NCBI GenBank assembly: GCA_903813345.2
Contig: CAIIXF020000005.1
Location: forward strand, 21,705,375-21,765,374
Origin: Owenia fusiformis
Taxonomy: Eukaryota; Annelida; Polychaeta; Sabellida; Oweniidae
DNA: 60,000 nucleotides
Direction: 5' to 3'
The notes below the pieces were generated by a model. The model worked only from the letters and a program-made list of their open reading frames with translations. It was not told the DNA's origin and made no database searches. Below, piece by piece: positions 37,161 through 46,615 of the stretch. The first letter of the stretch is position 1, and every line of letters starts with the position of its first letter. Position numbers and translations under genes: made by a program.

Positions 37161-37385
37161 TTGATCACCACATGTCAAACCACTGAGAAGTTGGTGCAGA
37201 TCAGATTTCACATGCATCTATAAAATCTGGCCTGTGCAGCCAATCTTGGACGGATTTTGAATCTGATGGTGTGGATTCATTCGAGAGAGACTTGTCTTCT
37301 GGTATCAATTATATTTTAGGGGAAAAGTCAAAATCATGAAAGATATTGAACTTTTTGAAAGTGTAACATTTTTTGAGACACACTG

Positions 37386-37730
37386 TATAATGATTTTGGG
37401 TGTGCAAAAAAATGTTGCAACATTTTTAGAAGGCTAGAACAGTATCATAACATTATGGTATTGACATAAATTTTTTTTTACAGAAACTTTAGATAGGCAT
37501 ATTTTACCATTCAAATACTTTAGCTTATTCACCTTTCCTCAAAGTCAGCTCATGAATATTATAATTAGCAAACCTGAAATCTCTGACATCAGACATCAGA
37601 GTAGGGCAGATTTTCGCGGGAAAATCTTAACACATTAGAAGTCAGTGTGAATTGGGTTAATTTTATTGCCAAATTATGTTGAGTAGTGATATTAATGATA
37701 AATGTCATGGAATTTAACAATTATACTCAC
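37386..37730. other. intron sequence next to the gene A exon
   Basis: No repeat is recognised. It ends at the GTGAGT donor of the exon at 37731-37811 (read on the minus strand). Confidence 0.5.
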
Positions 37731-37811
37731 GTCTGTATTCTCCCTTCTTGTTATATTGTTCTGGGGAATCAGATGAATAGAGAAATATTGATGTGAAGAG
37801 TCCAATGTTTC
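37731..37811 (-). CDS. gene A, upstream coding exon (26 codons)
   Basis: On the minus strand AATTACAG precedes this 81 nt exon and GTGAGT follows it. In the frame that starts after two bases it encodes NIGLFTSIFLYSSDSPEQYN and then KKGEYR, with one base left over. That base plus the first two bases of the exon at 2115 make a Leu codon, giving KKGEYR-L-CVCVMVG without a frame break. One of the other two frames is closed by a stop. The third is open but would not keep phase. It starts in phase 1, so at least one more upstream exon must exist. The hydrophobic-aromatic start and the acidic/Ser turn suit a folded core strand. The family is not recognised. Confidence 0.72.
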
Positions 37812-38690
37812 CTGTAATTAAGTTACATTTTCAAATTACGCTGACTGTACAAAACCCCATGTTTAGTTCTTGACTGTCAAAATGTCAACATCCCATGGTA
37901 ATCTTAAGTTGGTGTAATATTTTCTCATGGGGTGAAGAAGGGGGTACGGCTTAACCTTGAAGAAAAAGTATTTGACTCTCAAATCTGGGCCAATGGTGCA
38001 TTACTTTCACTTACGTTCAGCCACCTATTATACCTTATGGCAATGTTACTTTTATGTCTGCCGAAGAATTTGACAATGGTTACGTGAGTGAGTGAGTATG
38101 CCGTTCATGTATGCTTTGAGACAATGTACCAGAATTGCTTGTTTTACACACGATCGTCTATTTGAAGAGACTTATCTCTTGAAAGGCCCATGGGTGTTCT
38201 TTTAAAAGTCGAACTTTTCAGAGAACTTTTAGGATATTTTTGGATGTAAACCTACAAAAGAGAAACTCCGGCAATATTCAAGCCTGTAGTCAGGATTTAC
38301 CTGCGGGGGCGGTTTTACCAAGGGGAGTTTTTGACAAAAAATCATGCGAAAAGTGCTCAGTGCATGATTTTGAAAGAATTTCTGGCCAGGGGGGGGGGGG
38401 AGCAGTCGCTTTGGCTATGGGCCTGTAATTATTAAGCTTAGAATTGCAATTAAAATGCAAACTACTACAGTATGATGGATATTAGTTACTTCAATATATA
38501 AATTGCAAAAATACATAACCAATCGCAAATTATTTGAGCAATCCAATGAAAAAATGCAAGTGGACTCCGATGACTTGAAACTGTTCTTCATATATTTTTT
38601 TTATTAGAAATATAATGAACTATTTAATTGAATAATCATGATAAATGTATTAGTTAACGAAAACACAGAATGAGGTTCTGCACTAAGGGC
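37812..38690. other. upstream of the last visible gene A exon, no gene seen
   Basis: An 11-base G run is at 38390-38400. The short plus-strand open frame around it has no supported product. Further gene A exons were looked for on the minus strand and none was convincing. Confidence 0.4.
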
Positions 38691-38696
38691 TGATGT

Positions 38697-38790
38697 GAAA
38701 AAATCAGTCCACCCTAGTGGGGATCGAACCCACGACCCCTCGCTTGCCGGACAAGTGCTAAATGTTAGGTGATGGGCTAGCCCTTAAATT
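38697..38790 (-). repeat. tRNA-like segment, probably a SINE head or tRNA pseudogene
   Basis: The minus strand has GTGGGTTCGATCCCCAC, a perfect T-arm (5 bp stem and TTCGATC loop) that also serves as a Pol III B box. It is preceded by CTTGTCCGGCAAG (an anticodon-arm-like hairpin) and flanked by CACCTAA / TAGGGTG, an acceptor stem with one mismatch and a wobble. The D-arm region is degenerate. GGGCTAGCCC flanks it. Too decayed for a functional tRNA; a tRNA-derived SINE is the best reading. Confidence 0.6.
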
Positions 38791-38799
38791 GCAGTATGG

Positions 38800-40618
38800 A
38801 GGTAGAATTTTGGAGACCATGCTAGTAACATCCTAATTTGTAATTCTCACCAGAATTTGGCAATATTTAAGCAAAATTTTACAGCGTTTAGGAAAAAATC
38901 AATATTTATACCCCCCGCACGACAAAAGTAGGGGGTACATAGAAAATAATTAATAACTTTACAAAAACATTATGAATAACCACAATTTTTTCAGAATATA
39001 TGCACATATATGTCATTGATAACTGGTAAAAATTGGTGACTATAGGTATGATGGTTGCTATGGAAACATAATTTGATTGTCAAAATTTGCTAATTTGTGT
39101 CTATTTTGGGGGGCTCGTTAATGAAAAAATCCTATGTTAGCAAGTTATGCTGCAAAAATAGTATTGTTTTAAGGTCTGGAAAATTGCATATATATGTCCT
39201 GCATGCATTAAAATTGAAATGATGATTAAATCTCAATCAGAAATATTTTAAGAAAAAATTTCTATGACCCCCCTCTAAATAATCCAAAGTGGGCGTGGCA
39301 TTTAACTGAATGATCAAACCCACTTAACAGTAGATAACTTCAATTGTATAGCCTGTATTATCACAATTTCAACAGAATGTAGGATTCTGGTATTAATTTT
39401 TCAGACAGAATAAATGTATATGTCATCAGTAATTTGAAAAATTCTTGGTAATTATAGGTATGATAGTTTCTAAACAGGATTTGATTGTCAATTTGTGAAT
39501 TTGCAAAGATATTGGGAGCAGGGCTGGTTCACAAAGAATACTATGCTTGCGAATTCTGCTGCAAAATTAGCATTGTTTTAAGGTTTAGAAAACTGCATAG
39601 GTATGTCAAGGGCGAACGTAATACCCGGATCGTTCGCAAATTGACGTTCGGTTTTTTACCGCATCCGATTTGAATTAGCCAATAAATGATCGGGGTGTGA
39701 TAACTTGAAATTTTTTCTGACGATGTGTCTTACCCCCCTTTGGACATAAAGTCCAAAGCTAAATATGTCAGCACATGTTGATGATTGGTAAGTAAAAACA
39801 ATCTATCCTTATAACGTAACCTATTTTTGATAGTCTAGTGAATTACGGTCACCAACCGTTCGGATACAACACTTAAAACGAAGATTGTTCGCATCCGTTT
39901 TGATTGCGCTGACGAGAAACCAACGGGGTCTTCTCATTTGCATTATCAGGTCACCTTATACTGCGCTATAGGGCTGGGTAAGGGGGGTAAGACTGACTGA
40001 CATAAAACACAATCGCCACTTCAAGTACATTTTCCTGTTTATTCTGTTAGTGTTAACCCTTATTTACATATCATATATTTAAGTTAATCAATTATGTAGC
40101 TAATGATGTGAACGGATTGCAATGCCATAGAGTAAAATAACCGCAAAACGGTTCAGAAAAAGGTACCTAGGTCTGGGAAGTCCTTCCCCTTTTTACACCA
40201 TTGTCTAATGAAGACCAAACAAAGCCCCGGATGTCGTGTCGTTTCTCGTTTCGTTTGGTACACAACTATGCCCCGGGTATTAAATAAGCCCTTGGGTATG
40301 TCCTGCATGCATTAAAACTGAAATGATGATTGGGTTTAAATTAGATTTTTTAGATTTCACTTTGACCCACTCCCTCTTTAAAATCCAAAGTGAGCGTGAC
40401 ATTCACCGTATGATCAAACCTACTTAATAGTTCAATGTTTCTACAGAATGTAGGCATCAGTTAACTTTTTATCATTTTGTTCATCCCCAAATATTTATGC
40501 CACTCCCCTTGTATTAACAAACTAAAATTACACATGTATATGTCATTAGTAACTGGCAAAAGATTATGGTGATTATCGGTTTGATAGTTGCTATGGAAAA
40601 AGGATTCAATTGTCAAGC
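38800..40618 (+). repeat. G repeat, plus orientation, with hairpin head
   Basis: It starts with GGAGGTAGAATTTTGGAGAC and a C-run/G-run hairpin (TACCCCCCGCACG...TAGGGGGTAC at ~38912-38938), followed by units carrying GGTTGCTATGGAAAC (39057, with a decayed copy at 40593). The inverse copy is at 44640-45610. It is interrupted at 39607-40294 by the hAT-like element. The stretch 40295-40618 is a second, diverged unit. Confidence 0.7.
39607..40294. mobile_element. hAT-like element (688 bp) with 7 bp duplication
   Basis: The ends CAAGGGC...GCCCTTG are inverted, with inner similarity to AATACCCGG over ~22 bp. The flanks are GGTATGT at 39600-39606 and 40295-40301. The sister repeat copy at ~39188 (GCATATATATGTCCTGCATG) shows the empty site. 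The ends fit the YARNG rule of hAT elements, though 8 bp rather than 7 would be expected. No transposase is seen. Confidence 0.65.
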
Positions 40619-40885
40619 AAAGGACCGCATGTTGTTTGTAGAATGAATCGGGGGAGTTTTTCATGCATTTTGCTTTTGTTTTTTATCTTAACACTTTATA
40701 CACTTTAAACCATTTCATTGACTATAAGACTGCACCATATAATCCCCCAAAAATATGTCTCTTTTCAAGGATTACCTATGGATTAACACCCAGTTTTTTT
40801 TTATTGTGAATCATTGATTACAATCATATAAATGCTGTTTAAAATATGGTATCCAAGCAGATTTTGAGATAATATGAGGTTATAT

Positions 40886-41011
40886 AATGGTTGATTCTGT
40901 ATATCGTGTTTATACTCAAGTGAGTATATGATATATTCACGAGTGACCGAAGGGAACGAGTGAATATATCATATACTCACGAGAGTATAGCGATATACAA
41001 AATCAACCATT
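40886..41011. repeat. palindrome H2
   Basis: The arms ATGGTTGATT... and ...AATCAACCAT pair inward through GTGAGTATATGATATATTCA to a loop around GACCGAAGGGAACGAG. The axis is near 40948. The long AT-rich stem could extrude as a cruciform. Confidence 0.8.
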
Positions 41012-41070
41012 TTATGATCTTATTATCCCACCCTAATCTTTAATCAATAAAAGGTTAATCTAAATTCAGC

Positions 41071-41168
41071 AGTTGTATATCGAGTCGAAGAGTTGTATAC
41101 GCGGCCCAGGAGTTGTATACGCTATCCAGGAGTTGTATATCGTTCTCAAGAGTTGTATACGATGAGTG
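41071..41168 (+). repeat. five 20 bp units, half constant and half variable
   Basis: Units start at 41071, 41091, 41111, 41131 and 41151. The first ten bases are constant (AGTTGTATAC or AGTTGTATAT). The next ten vary (CGAGTCGAAG, GCGGCCCAGG, GCTATCCAGG, CGTTCTCAAG, GATGAGTG..). The 20 bp period is not a multiple of three, so this is not coding. Confidence 0.8.
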
Positions 41169-41363
41169 TTGGTTTTATATTGCAGTTATACAATGCTATT
41201 ATACAATCATATAAAGCACTTAGGGTGGGATAATAAGTTAATACACACCTCATTGGGTTGTGATATAAACCAAAACAATAGTCGATAAATTGTTTTAAAG
41301 TGTATTAAGAGAAATGTATGAAAAAACTCCCCCTATTCCTTCTACAAACAACTCGCGGTCCTT

Positions 41364-42540
41364 TTGTAAATTCATATAGACTTGTAGATTTTCTTTAGGG
41401 CAACAAAAGAGAACAATCTACCTGTCTACTTTGCTACTCTTGTTTCCATGACTCGTACATCTCTTCATCACTTTTGATCATCAGAACCATACAATATAAT
41501 ATATCTTCTGACATTGCTTAGCGTAGATACAATATTTCCTGGTGTCAAATCTTAGCTAGATGATGGGGGGATGTACCATGAAAGGAGGTCACGGGGTAGG
41601 TACAATGCTGTCCAAATCAAAACCTCAACAGTACAACCAACAATCGACAGGCATGCAAAGTTCCTTATTGGTATAAAAAGATTCAGTCCCAAACATGTTG
41701 TTAATGATGATCATTGATGAAGATAACAGTTCACGTCCATCTCACAGTTTCACAGGCAACAGTTCTGTAAAATTACATACAGTTGTATATCTCCAACAGT
41801 ATCATATGGTACCGTTTGGGCTATGGTACTGTATGGTACGGTAATATATGATTCCACAGACTAAAATAGTATTGTACGGTACCATGGACACTGTGCAGCA
41901 CCATAATAGAATGGTACTGAACGGCACTATTAATGTACCATGAGTGCAGATTGGTGGTGTTTATCAAGCCATTTGATATCACAGAATCAAGACTCCTATA
42001 TGCATATCATCAGGACTTCCAGCACTTACCAAAGTCAAAAAATCCACCCAGTGTTAGGAGCTATTGCCTATCAAGAATTTGTTAAATGCCTGTATTGGGA
42101 TCAATGCTAAATCATTTGATGCGCTCAAATTAAGATGAAGAAACTCCATTCAGTTCATTATAAAAACTTATGGAGAGCCATAAAATCATGGAAAGCCCAT
42201 TAGGACAGATTCTATGGTGCTTAGCAAAAAGTAAATTGTAGTTATCCAGGGAGAAGAGTGTGTCACAACTTACAAAACAGTGAAAGTGTTAGTGGCAACA
42301 TGTCCTTTTACCAAGTAGCCAAATTTCCAAACTCATTTCGTCAACTGGCTGATGTTCCATTCTCTGGTGTTTCAAAGTACAGTGATGTATCAATCACATT
42401 CTGATATGTAACTAAGTATTGGACAGTCTTTCCAAACTTTCCATTCTTCATGTCATTCTTGAATGTTTGGTACTTTGTGATAACTCATTGTTTTCAATAT
42501 TAACTAAGGCTTTAGTTGATAAAGCAGTAGTATAAGTTAT
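41364..42540. other. single-copy stretch, GGTAC-rich patch
   Basis: No exon or known repeat is seen. Between 41800 and 41945 words built on TATGGTAC/GGTACCAT recur about eight times with no fixed period. Confidence 0.4.
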
Positions 42541-42552
42541 TGAATGATTTGA

Positions 42553-42662
42553 AATGCAATACAGTATATATTCTGCTCGAAAATTCTGTGTTGGAACAAG
42601 ACGAAGTCGAGTGCCAATACATAATATCGAGAGCAGAATATATCCTGTATTGCACCTCAAAT
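42553..42662. repeat. palindrome H3
   Basis: The arms GCAATACAGTATATATTCTG (42556) and CAGAATATATCCTGTATTGC (42635) pair with a few mismatches. The loop region contains AAGACGAAGTCGAGTG. Open frames run over the palindrome on both strands as a result. Confidence 0.75.
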
Positions 42663-42734
42663 CCTATAACGCTTTTATCTTGTGGTCTTAGACCAATTAA
42701 TTTTACTCAGGAGGTAATTCCTATGAAATATTCT

Positions 42735-42835
42735 GCATTGCTACTGAGATTGTCCCCTCTGTACCAATATGTTCTGTGTTGCTACGGAGATGATCAATGA
42801 GAACAATCTCAGTAGCAATACAGATTGGTACAGCA
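42735..42835. repeat. palindrome with arms TTGCTACTGAGATTGT
   Basis: TTGCTACTGAGATTGTCC at ~42738 pairs with GAACAATCTCAGTAGCAA at ~42800. A second nested pair (CTGTACCAAT / ATTGGTACAG) lies inside and outside. It is adjacent to H3, so the two may be parts of one element. Confidence 0.6.
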
Positions 42836-43182
42836 CACGAACTGATCATTCAGAGGGCTTCATTTTACAGGTCATACGATAAGTAAGCTGAATATCCTCA
42901 AGATTCATGGAATTTTGAAATCAACAAGGATTCCAATTCCTCATTCATGGCTTTGAAGGCCTTGTTGAAATGTTTTCCACTACCATCAATTGAACTGCAT
43001 ATATCAAAGATTCTAAAAGTATGTCCTCGAACCCTTTATCTCATATATTTTTTCCCATAGCACAAAAGTGTATAGAATGTCCCCAATCTAATGAAAGCAT
43101 TGCAGTGAAACATTAAAGGATCAGGCAATATTATAAACCTTCTTTTCTGCCGCTAAATCAAAGTTTGTTAATGTCACCTTTT
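42836..43182. other. short unassigned stretch
   Basis: No gene or repeat is recognised. Confidence 0.4.
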
Positions 43183-44602
43183 TATGTCCCCACCACATAG
43201 TGTGGGGCCATATTGTCGGCCTAGGCGCGTCCGTCTGTCCGTCCGTACGTCCGTCCGTCCGTCTGTCCGTCCGTCTGTCCGTACGTCCGGGAGTTTTCTT
43301 CAAAACCGCTACAGATATCACCTTCAAATTTTCAGGGATAACTTATGAGTGCATACAGATGTGGATGAAAAAATTTTAACTCGATACCTACTTCCTGTCG
43401 GCCATTTTGAAGTCAAAGGCTAAAATCCTTGTCTGCAAACTTTAAGAAAAAACGGCTTCACAGTTACTTTTAAAACTTTAACATCTTGTTCAGCTCACTT
43501 CATTTTAGATCTGATTAGGTTTTGGACCTGTTAGCTCAGTCATGTCAGCCATTTTGAATGTCTTAAGAAAAGTTAGCGCACGATAATACTTTGTATCATA
43601 TTGAATGGTGTTTTTGAGTTTTCATACTTTAACTATTTAGTAGCTTTATAAATAATTTCAGATCTACTTTGTTGTAAAAGCCTATGTTATTGTTAACAGT
43701 AGTAATATGTGATAATTTTGTAAGAAGAAATCAGCAAAAACACATAATCACTTTTTTATTGTCGGCCATTTTGGATTTTTCCGTCCTAAAATCTTGTCTG
43801 TGAAGTCTTGTCTACGTGTTTTCAGGTGAACCGTTTGGTGGATCAATTTCAAATTTTCAGGGATGATTCTTAGTATAAAAATCTAGATCTGATTTGTTTT
43901 TTGGCATTCTGGGTAAATGTCAAGGCAGCCATTTTGGATTTTCCGTCCTAAAATCTTGTCTGTAAAGTCTTGTCTACGCGTTTTCAGGTGAACCGTTTGG
44001 TAGATCAATTTCAAATTTTCAGAGATGATTCTTAGTATGAAAATGTAGAACTGATTAGTTTTTTGGCATTCTGGGCAAATGTCAAGGCAGCCATTTTGGA
44101 TTTTCTGTCCTAAAATCTTGTCTGTAAAGTCTTGTCTATGCATTTCCAGGTGAACCATTCTGTAGATCAATTTCAAATTTTTAGGGATGATTCTTAGTAT
44201 GAAAATCTAGATCTGATTACTAGTAGTTTTTTGGCATTCTGTGTAAATGTCATGGCAGCCATTTTGGATTTTCTGTCCTAAAATCTTGTCTGTAAAGTCT
44301 TGTCTACGCGTTTTCAGGTGAACCATTTGGTAGATCAATGTCATATTTTCAGGGATGATTCTTAGTATGAAAATCTAGGAACAGATTAGTTTTTTGACAT
44401 TCTGGCTAAATGTCAAGGCAGCCATTTTGGATTTTCCATCCTAAAATCTTGTCTGTAAAGTCTTGTTTACATGTTTTCTAGTTAACTGTGTGACGGACCA
44501 ATTAAAATTGTGTTGGTAAAGTCTTGTCTACTCATTTTCAGGATAACCATTTGATGGGATCACCCATTGGTGGGGACATTTTGTACACATTTGTGTTCTT
44601 GT
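43183..44602 (+). mobile_element. element C copy 3
   Basis: Head TATGTCCCCACCACATAG, a CCGTCCGTCTGTCCG tract at 43229-43290, 162 bp units marked by CCATTTTGGATTTTC, and the tail GGTGGGGACATTTTGTACAC. It has the same order as copies 1 and 2 and the same ~500 bp pre-repeat body (for example CAGCTCACTTCATTTTAGAT). Confidence 0.8.
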
Positions 44603-45610
44603 ATTATAATCTCATCAAAAAATTTATTTGTGAATGGCAGACTATCATTATTTCAGTTTTAATGTATGTAGGAGACAGTTCCTAAACCTTAAAACAATGG
44701 TATTTTGCTGCATAATTTTCTAGGATATGATTCTTTATGAACTAGCCCCCCCCCACCCAATCTACACAAATTCACAACAATCAAATCCTGTTTCTAAAGA
44801 ACCATCAAGAAATATTTCAAATTAGGGATGACATATACATTTATTCTGTCTGAAAAATTGGTGGTTATTTGCTGCATTGTTGTAAAGTTATTAATCATTT
44901 TCAATGTATCCCCTACTATTATCATGCGGGAGGGGTGGTGGAGGAGGGAGAGGGGTTATAAATATTGAGGGAGGATAAAAAAAATCATAGAAAGTGTTAA
45001 CTGATCCAAGGATCATACCATCTGTTGAAATTGTGATAATACTGGCTATACAGTCGAAGTTATCTACTGTTAAGTAGGCTTGATCATTCAGTTAAATGCT
45101 ACGCCCACTTTGGATTAATTAGAGGGGGTGGACCATAGAAAAAATTTTTTAAAATATTTTTGATTGAGATTCAATCGTCATTCTAATTTTAATGCATGCA
45201 GGACATATATATGCAATTTTCTAAACCTTAAAACAGTGCTATTTTTGCAGCATAACTTGCTAACATAGGATTTTTTCGTTAACTAGCCCCCAAAAATAGA
45301 CATAAATTAGCAAATTTTGACAATCAAATCCTGTTTCCATAGCAACCATCATACCTATGGTCACCAATTTTTACCAGTTATCAATGACATATATGTGCAT
45401 ATATTCTGAAAAAATTGTTGTTATTCATAATGTTTTTGTAAAGTTATTAATTATTTTCTATGTAACCCCTACTTTTATCATGCAGGTGTATAAATATTGA
45501 TTTTTCCCTAAACGCTGTAAAATTTTGCTTAAATATTGCCAAATTGTGGTGAGAATTACAAATTAGGATGTAACTAACATGGTCTCCAAAATTCTACCTC
45601 CATACTGCAA
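44603..45610 (-). repeat. G repeat, inverse copy of 38800-40618
   Basis: On the minus strand this reads as the 38800-39480 sequence: GGAGGTAGAATTTTGGAGAC (~45600), the hairpin head near 45455-45485, GGTTGCTATGGAAAC at ~45342, and a second unit with a head near 44915-44945. The pair could fold or recombine to invert the ~5 kb between them. Confidence 0.7.
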
Positions 45611-45967
45611 TTTAAGGGCTAGCCCATAAGCTATGTATATTCCTAATCCATACAGTCTTATTGTTTGAATGATTGTCAATCTTTGGTTTGCGTAATTGGA
45701 TTCACTTAAATTATTTCTATGGTTTGATTTACCGGATGGTGTATTTAAGACACAACTTAAGGCAAAATAGTCAGAAAAATATATTTCACTACGTTTTGTT
45801 ATCATTTTATAATGAGATCTATTTCACTCATTCAGCAATCTAATAGTTATTGAAGTTTTGGAGCGAAATGTGCCCTGCTTTGACGTTATTGATTTTCATC
45901 GACCAATCAGCGCAGCGGTAAGATGAGTACACTTTGGACTTTGGGGAAAGGTGAATACTGACCCCAA
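45611..45967. other. unassigned stretch
   Basis: It starts with GGGCTAGCCCAT, also found beside the SINE-like head at 38770, so the left edge belongs to the inverted pair. The remainder is unrecognised. Confidence 0.4.
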
Positions 45968-46070
45968 AGGTGGGCGAGTTTTTTGTAGAATGAATCGGGG
46001 GATTTTTTTCATGAATTTCACTTATGTTTTTCATCCAAAAAACATAAATACACTTTAAAACATTTTGTTT
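45968..46070 (+). mobile_element. element A fragment (end only)
   Basis: It contains GGCGAGTTTTTTGTAGAATG and CATCCAAAAAACATAAATAC, matching the left ~105 bp of element A1, then stops abruptly at the C tail. Confidence 0.7.
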
Positions 46071-46181
46071 TTCTGTCCTCAAATTGTGTCGGTAAAGTCT
46101 TGTCTACTCATTTTTAGGATAACCATTTGACGGGATCACCTATAGGTGGGGACATTTTGTACACATTTGTGTTCTTGTTTT
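46071..46181 (+). mobile_element. element C tail fragment
   Basis: It matches the last ~110 bp of C1 (CTCAAATTGTGTCGGTAAAG ... GTGGGGACATTTTGTACACA ... TTCTTGTTT). Its 5' part is gone, replaced by the A fragment. Confidence 0.75.
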
Positions 46182-46323
46182 CTGATGTTTTCAGAATTTA
46201 AAATTTTCTGTATTAAGGAACACTTGCTGACTCATAATAGTGAATTGGAATAAGCAACCAAAAAGCAATTCCATTCCAATTCCATTGTCAGCTCTTTTCC
46301 TAACCAATTGTTTATTTTTCCAG

Positions 46324-46556
46324 TTGGTCACAGTGTCGTCAATGTAGATGGCTCCACTAATCTGGTATCTACCTCCGTAGAAGACAACCCTGGGGGTTTC
46401 CATGCCTATGAGGTACTTTCCCAATTGCCAGGAACAACTAGCGGAGCTTATCTGATAGCTCAACAGACCAACTCTAGTCAGGCGATACAGCTCAGTAGTA
46501 GCACAGTGGGGTCAGACCATATCATTGTGCACACATTGCCCATAACATCTGAACAG
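46324..46556 (+). CDS. gene B, internal coding exon (activation-domain-like)
   Basis: The acceptor TTTATTTTTCCAG precedes the exon and CAG|GTACGA follows. It opens in phase 1 (two bases complete a codon) and closes in phase 0, giving 77 full codons from GHSVVNVDGSTNLVSTSVED to HTLPITSEQ. Composition is rich in Ser, Thr, Gln, Val and Gly with few charges (LIAQQTNSSQAIQLSSSTVG). This resembles the intrinsically disordered activation regions of metazoan sequence-specific transcription factors. Base composition is clearly richer in GC than the flanking repeats. No DNA-binding domain is in the window, so the factor cannot be named. It joins in frame to 55934-56054. Confidence 0.78.
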
Positions 46557-46615
46557 GTACGAATTTAAATAAACTATGTACATATTAATTTTGTATTTTA
46601 TTGTCTACTTATTTT

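Larger units (their letters stand above)
29776..37385 (-). mobile_element. mariner-type shell, 7.6 kb, stuffed with later insertions
   Basis: The left end AGTGTGTCTCAAAAAAAATG and right end (minus strand) CAGTGTGTCTCAAAAAATG are inverted for ~75 bp and flanked by TA at 29774-29775 and 37386-37387. The own sequence of the element is confined to about 29776-30310, 31183-32070 (uncertain) and 36840-37385, where a transposase fragment lies. The MULE-like element, E1, C2 and E2 account for most of the rest. Confidence 0.75.
2116..37730 (-). other. gene A giant intron (~35.6 kb)
   Basis: The phase-compatible exons at 37731-37811 and 1883-2115 bound this interval, and no convincing further minus-strand exon was seen inside. 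It is filled with nested transposable elements, listed separately. An undetected small exon whose length is a multiple of three cannot be excluded. Confidence 0.65.
40619..41363. mobile_element. element A2 (745 bp), related to A1
   Basis: The left end AAAGGACCGCATGTTGTTTG and right end (inverse) AAAGGACCGCGAGTTGTTTG resemble the GAGTTGTTTGTAGAATGAAT ends of A1. The interior differs: it holds a 126 bp palindrome (40886-41011) and five 20 bp units (41071-41168). Confidence 0.75.

Noticed and set aside
38697-38790. Functional tRNA-Arg gene
   Set aside because: T-arm is perfect but the D-arm is lost, the acceptor stem has a mismatch and the anticodon stem is short; SINE or pseudogene fits better.
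41071-41168. CRISPR-like array
   Set aside because: 20 bp total period with 10 bp constant part is far too short, no cas genes, and the genome is animal.
42448-42800. Open frames on both strands at 42.45-42.80 kb as genes
   Set aside because: They read through palindromes, so each strand mirrors the other; no protein family is recognisable.
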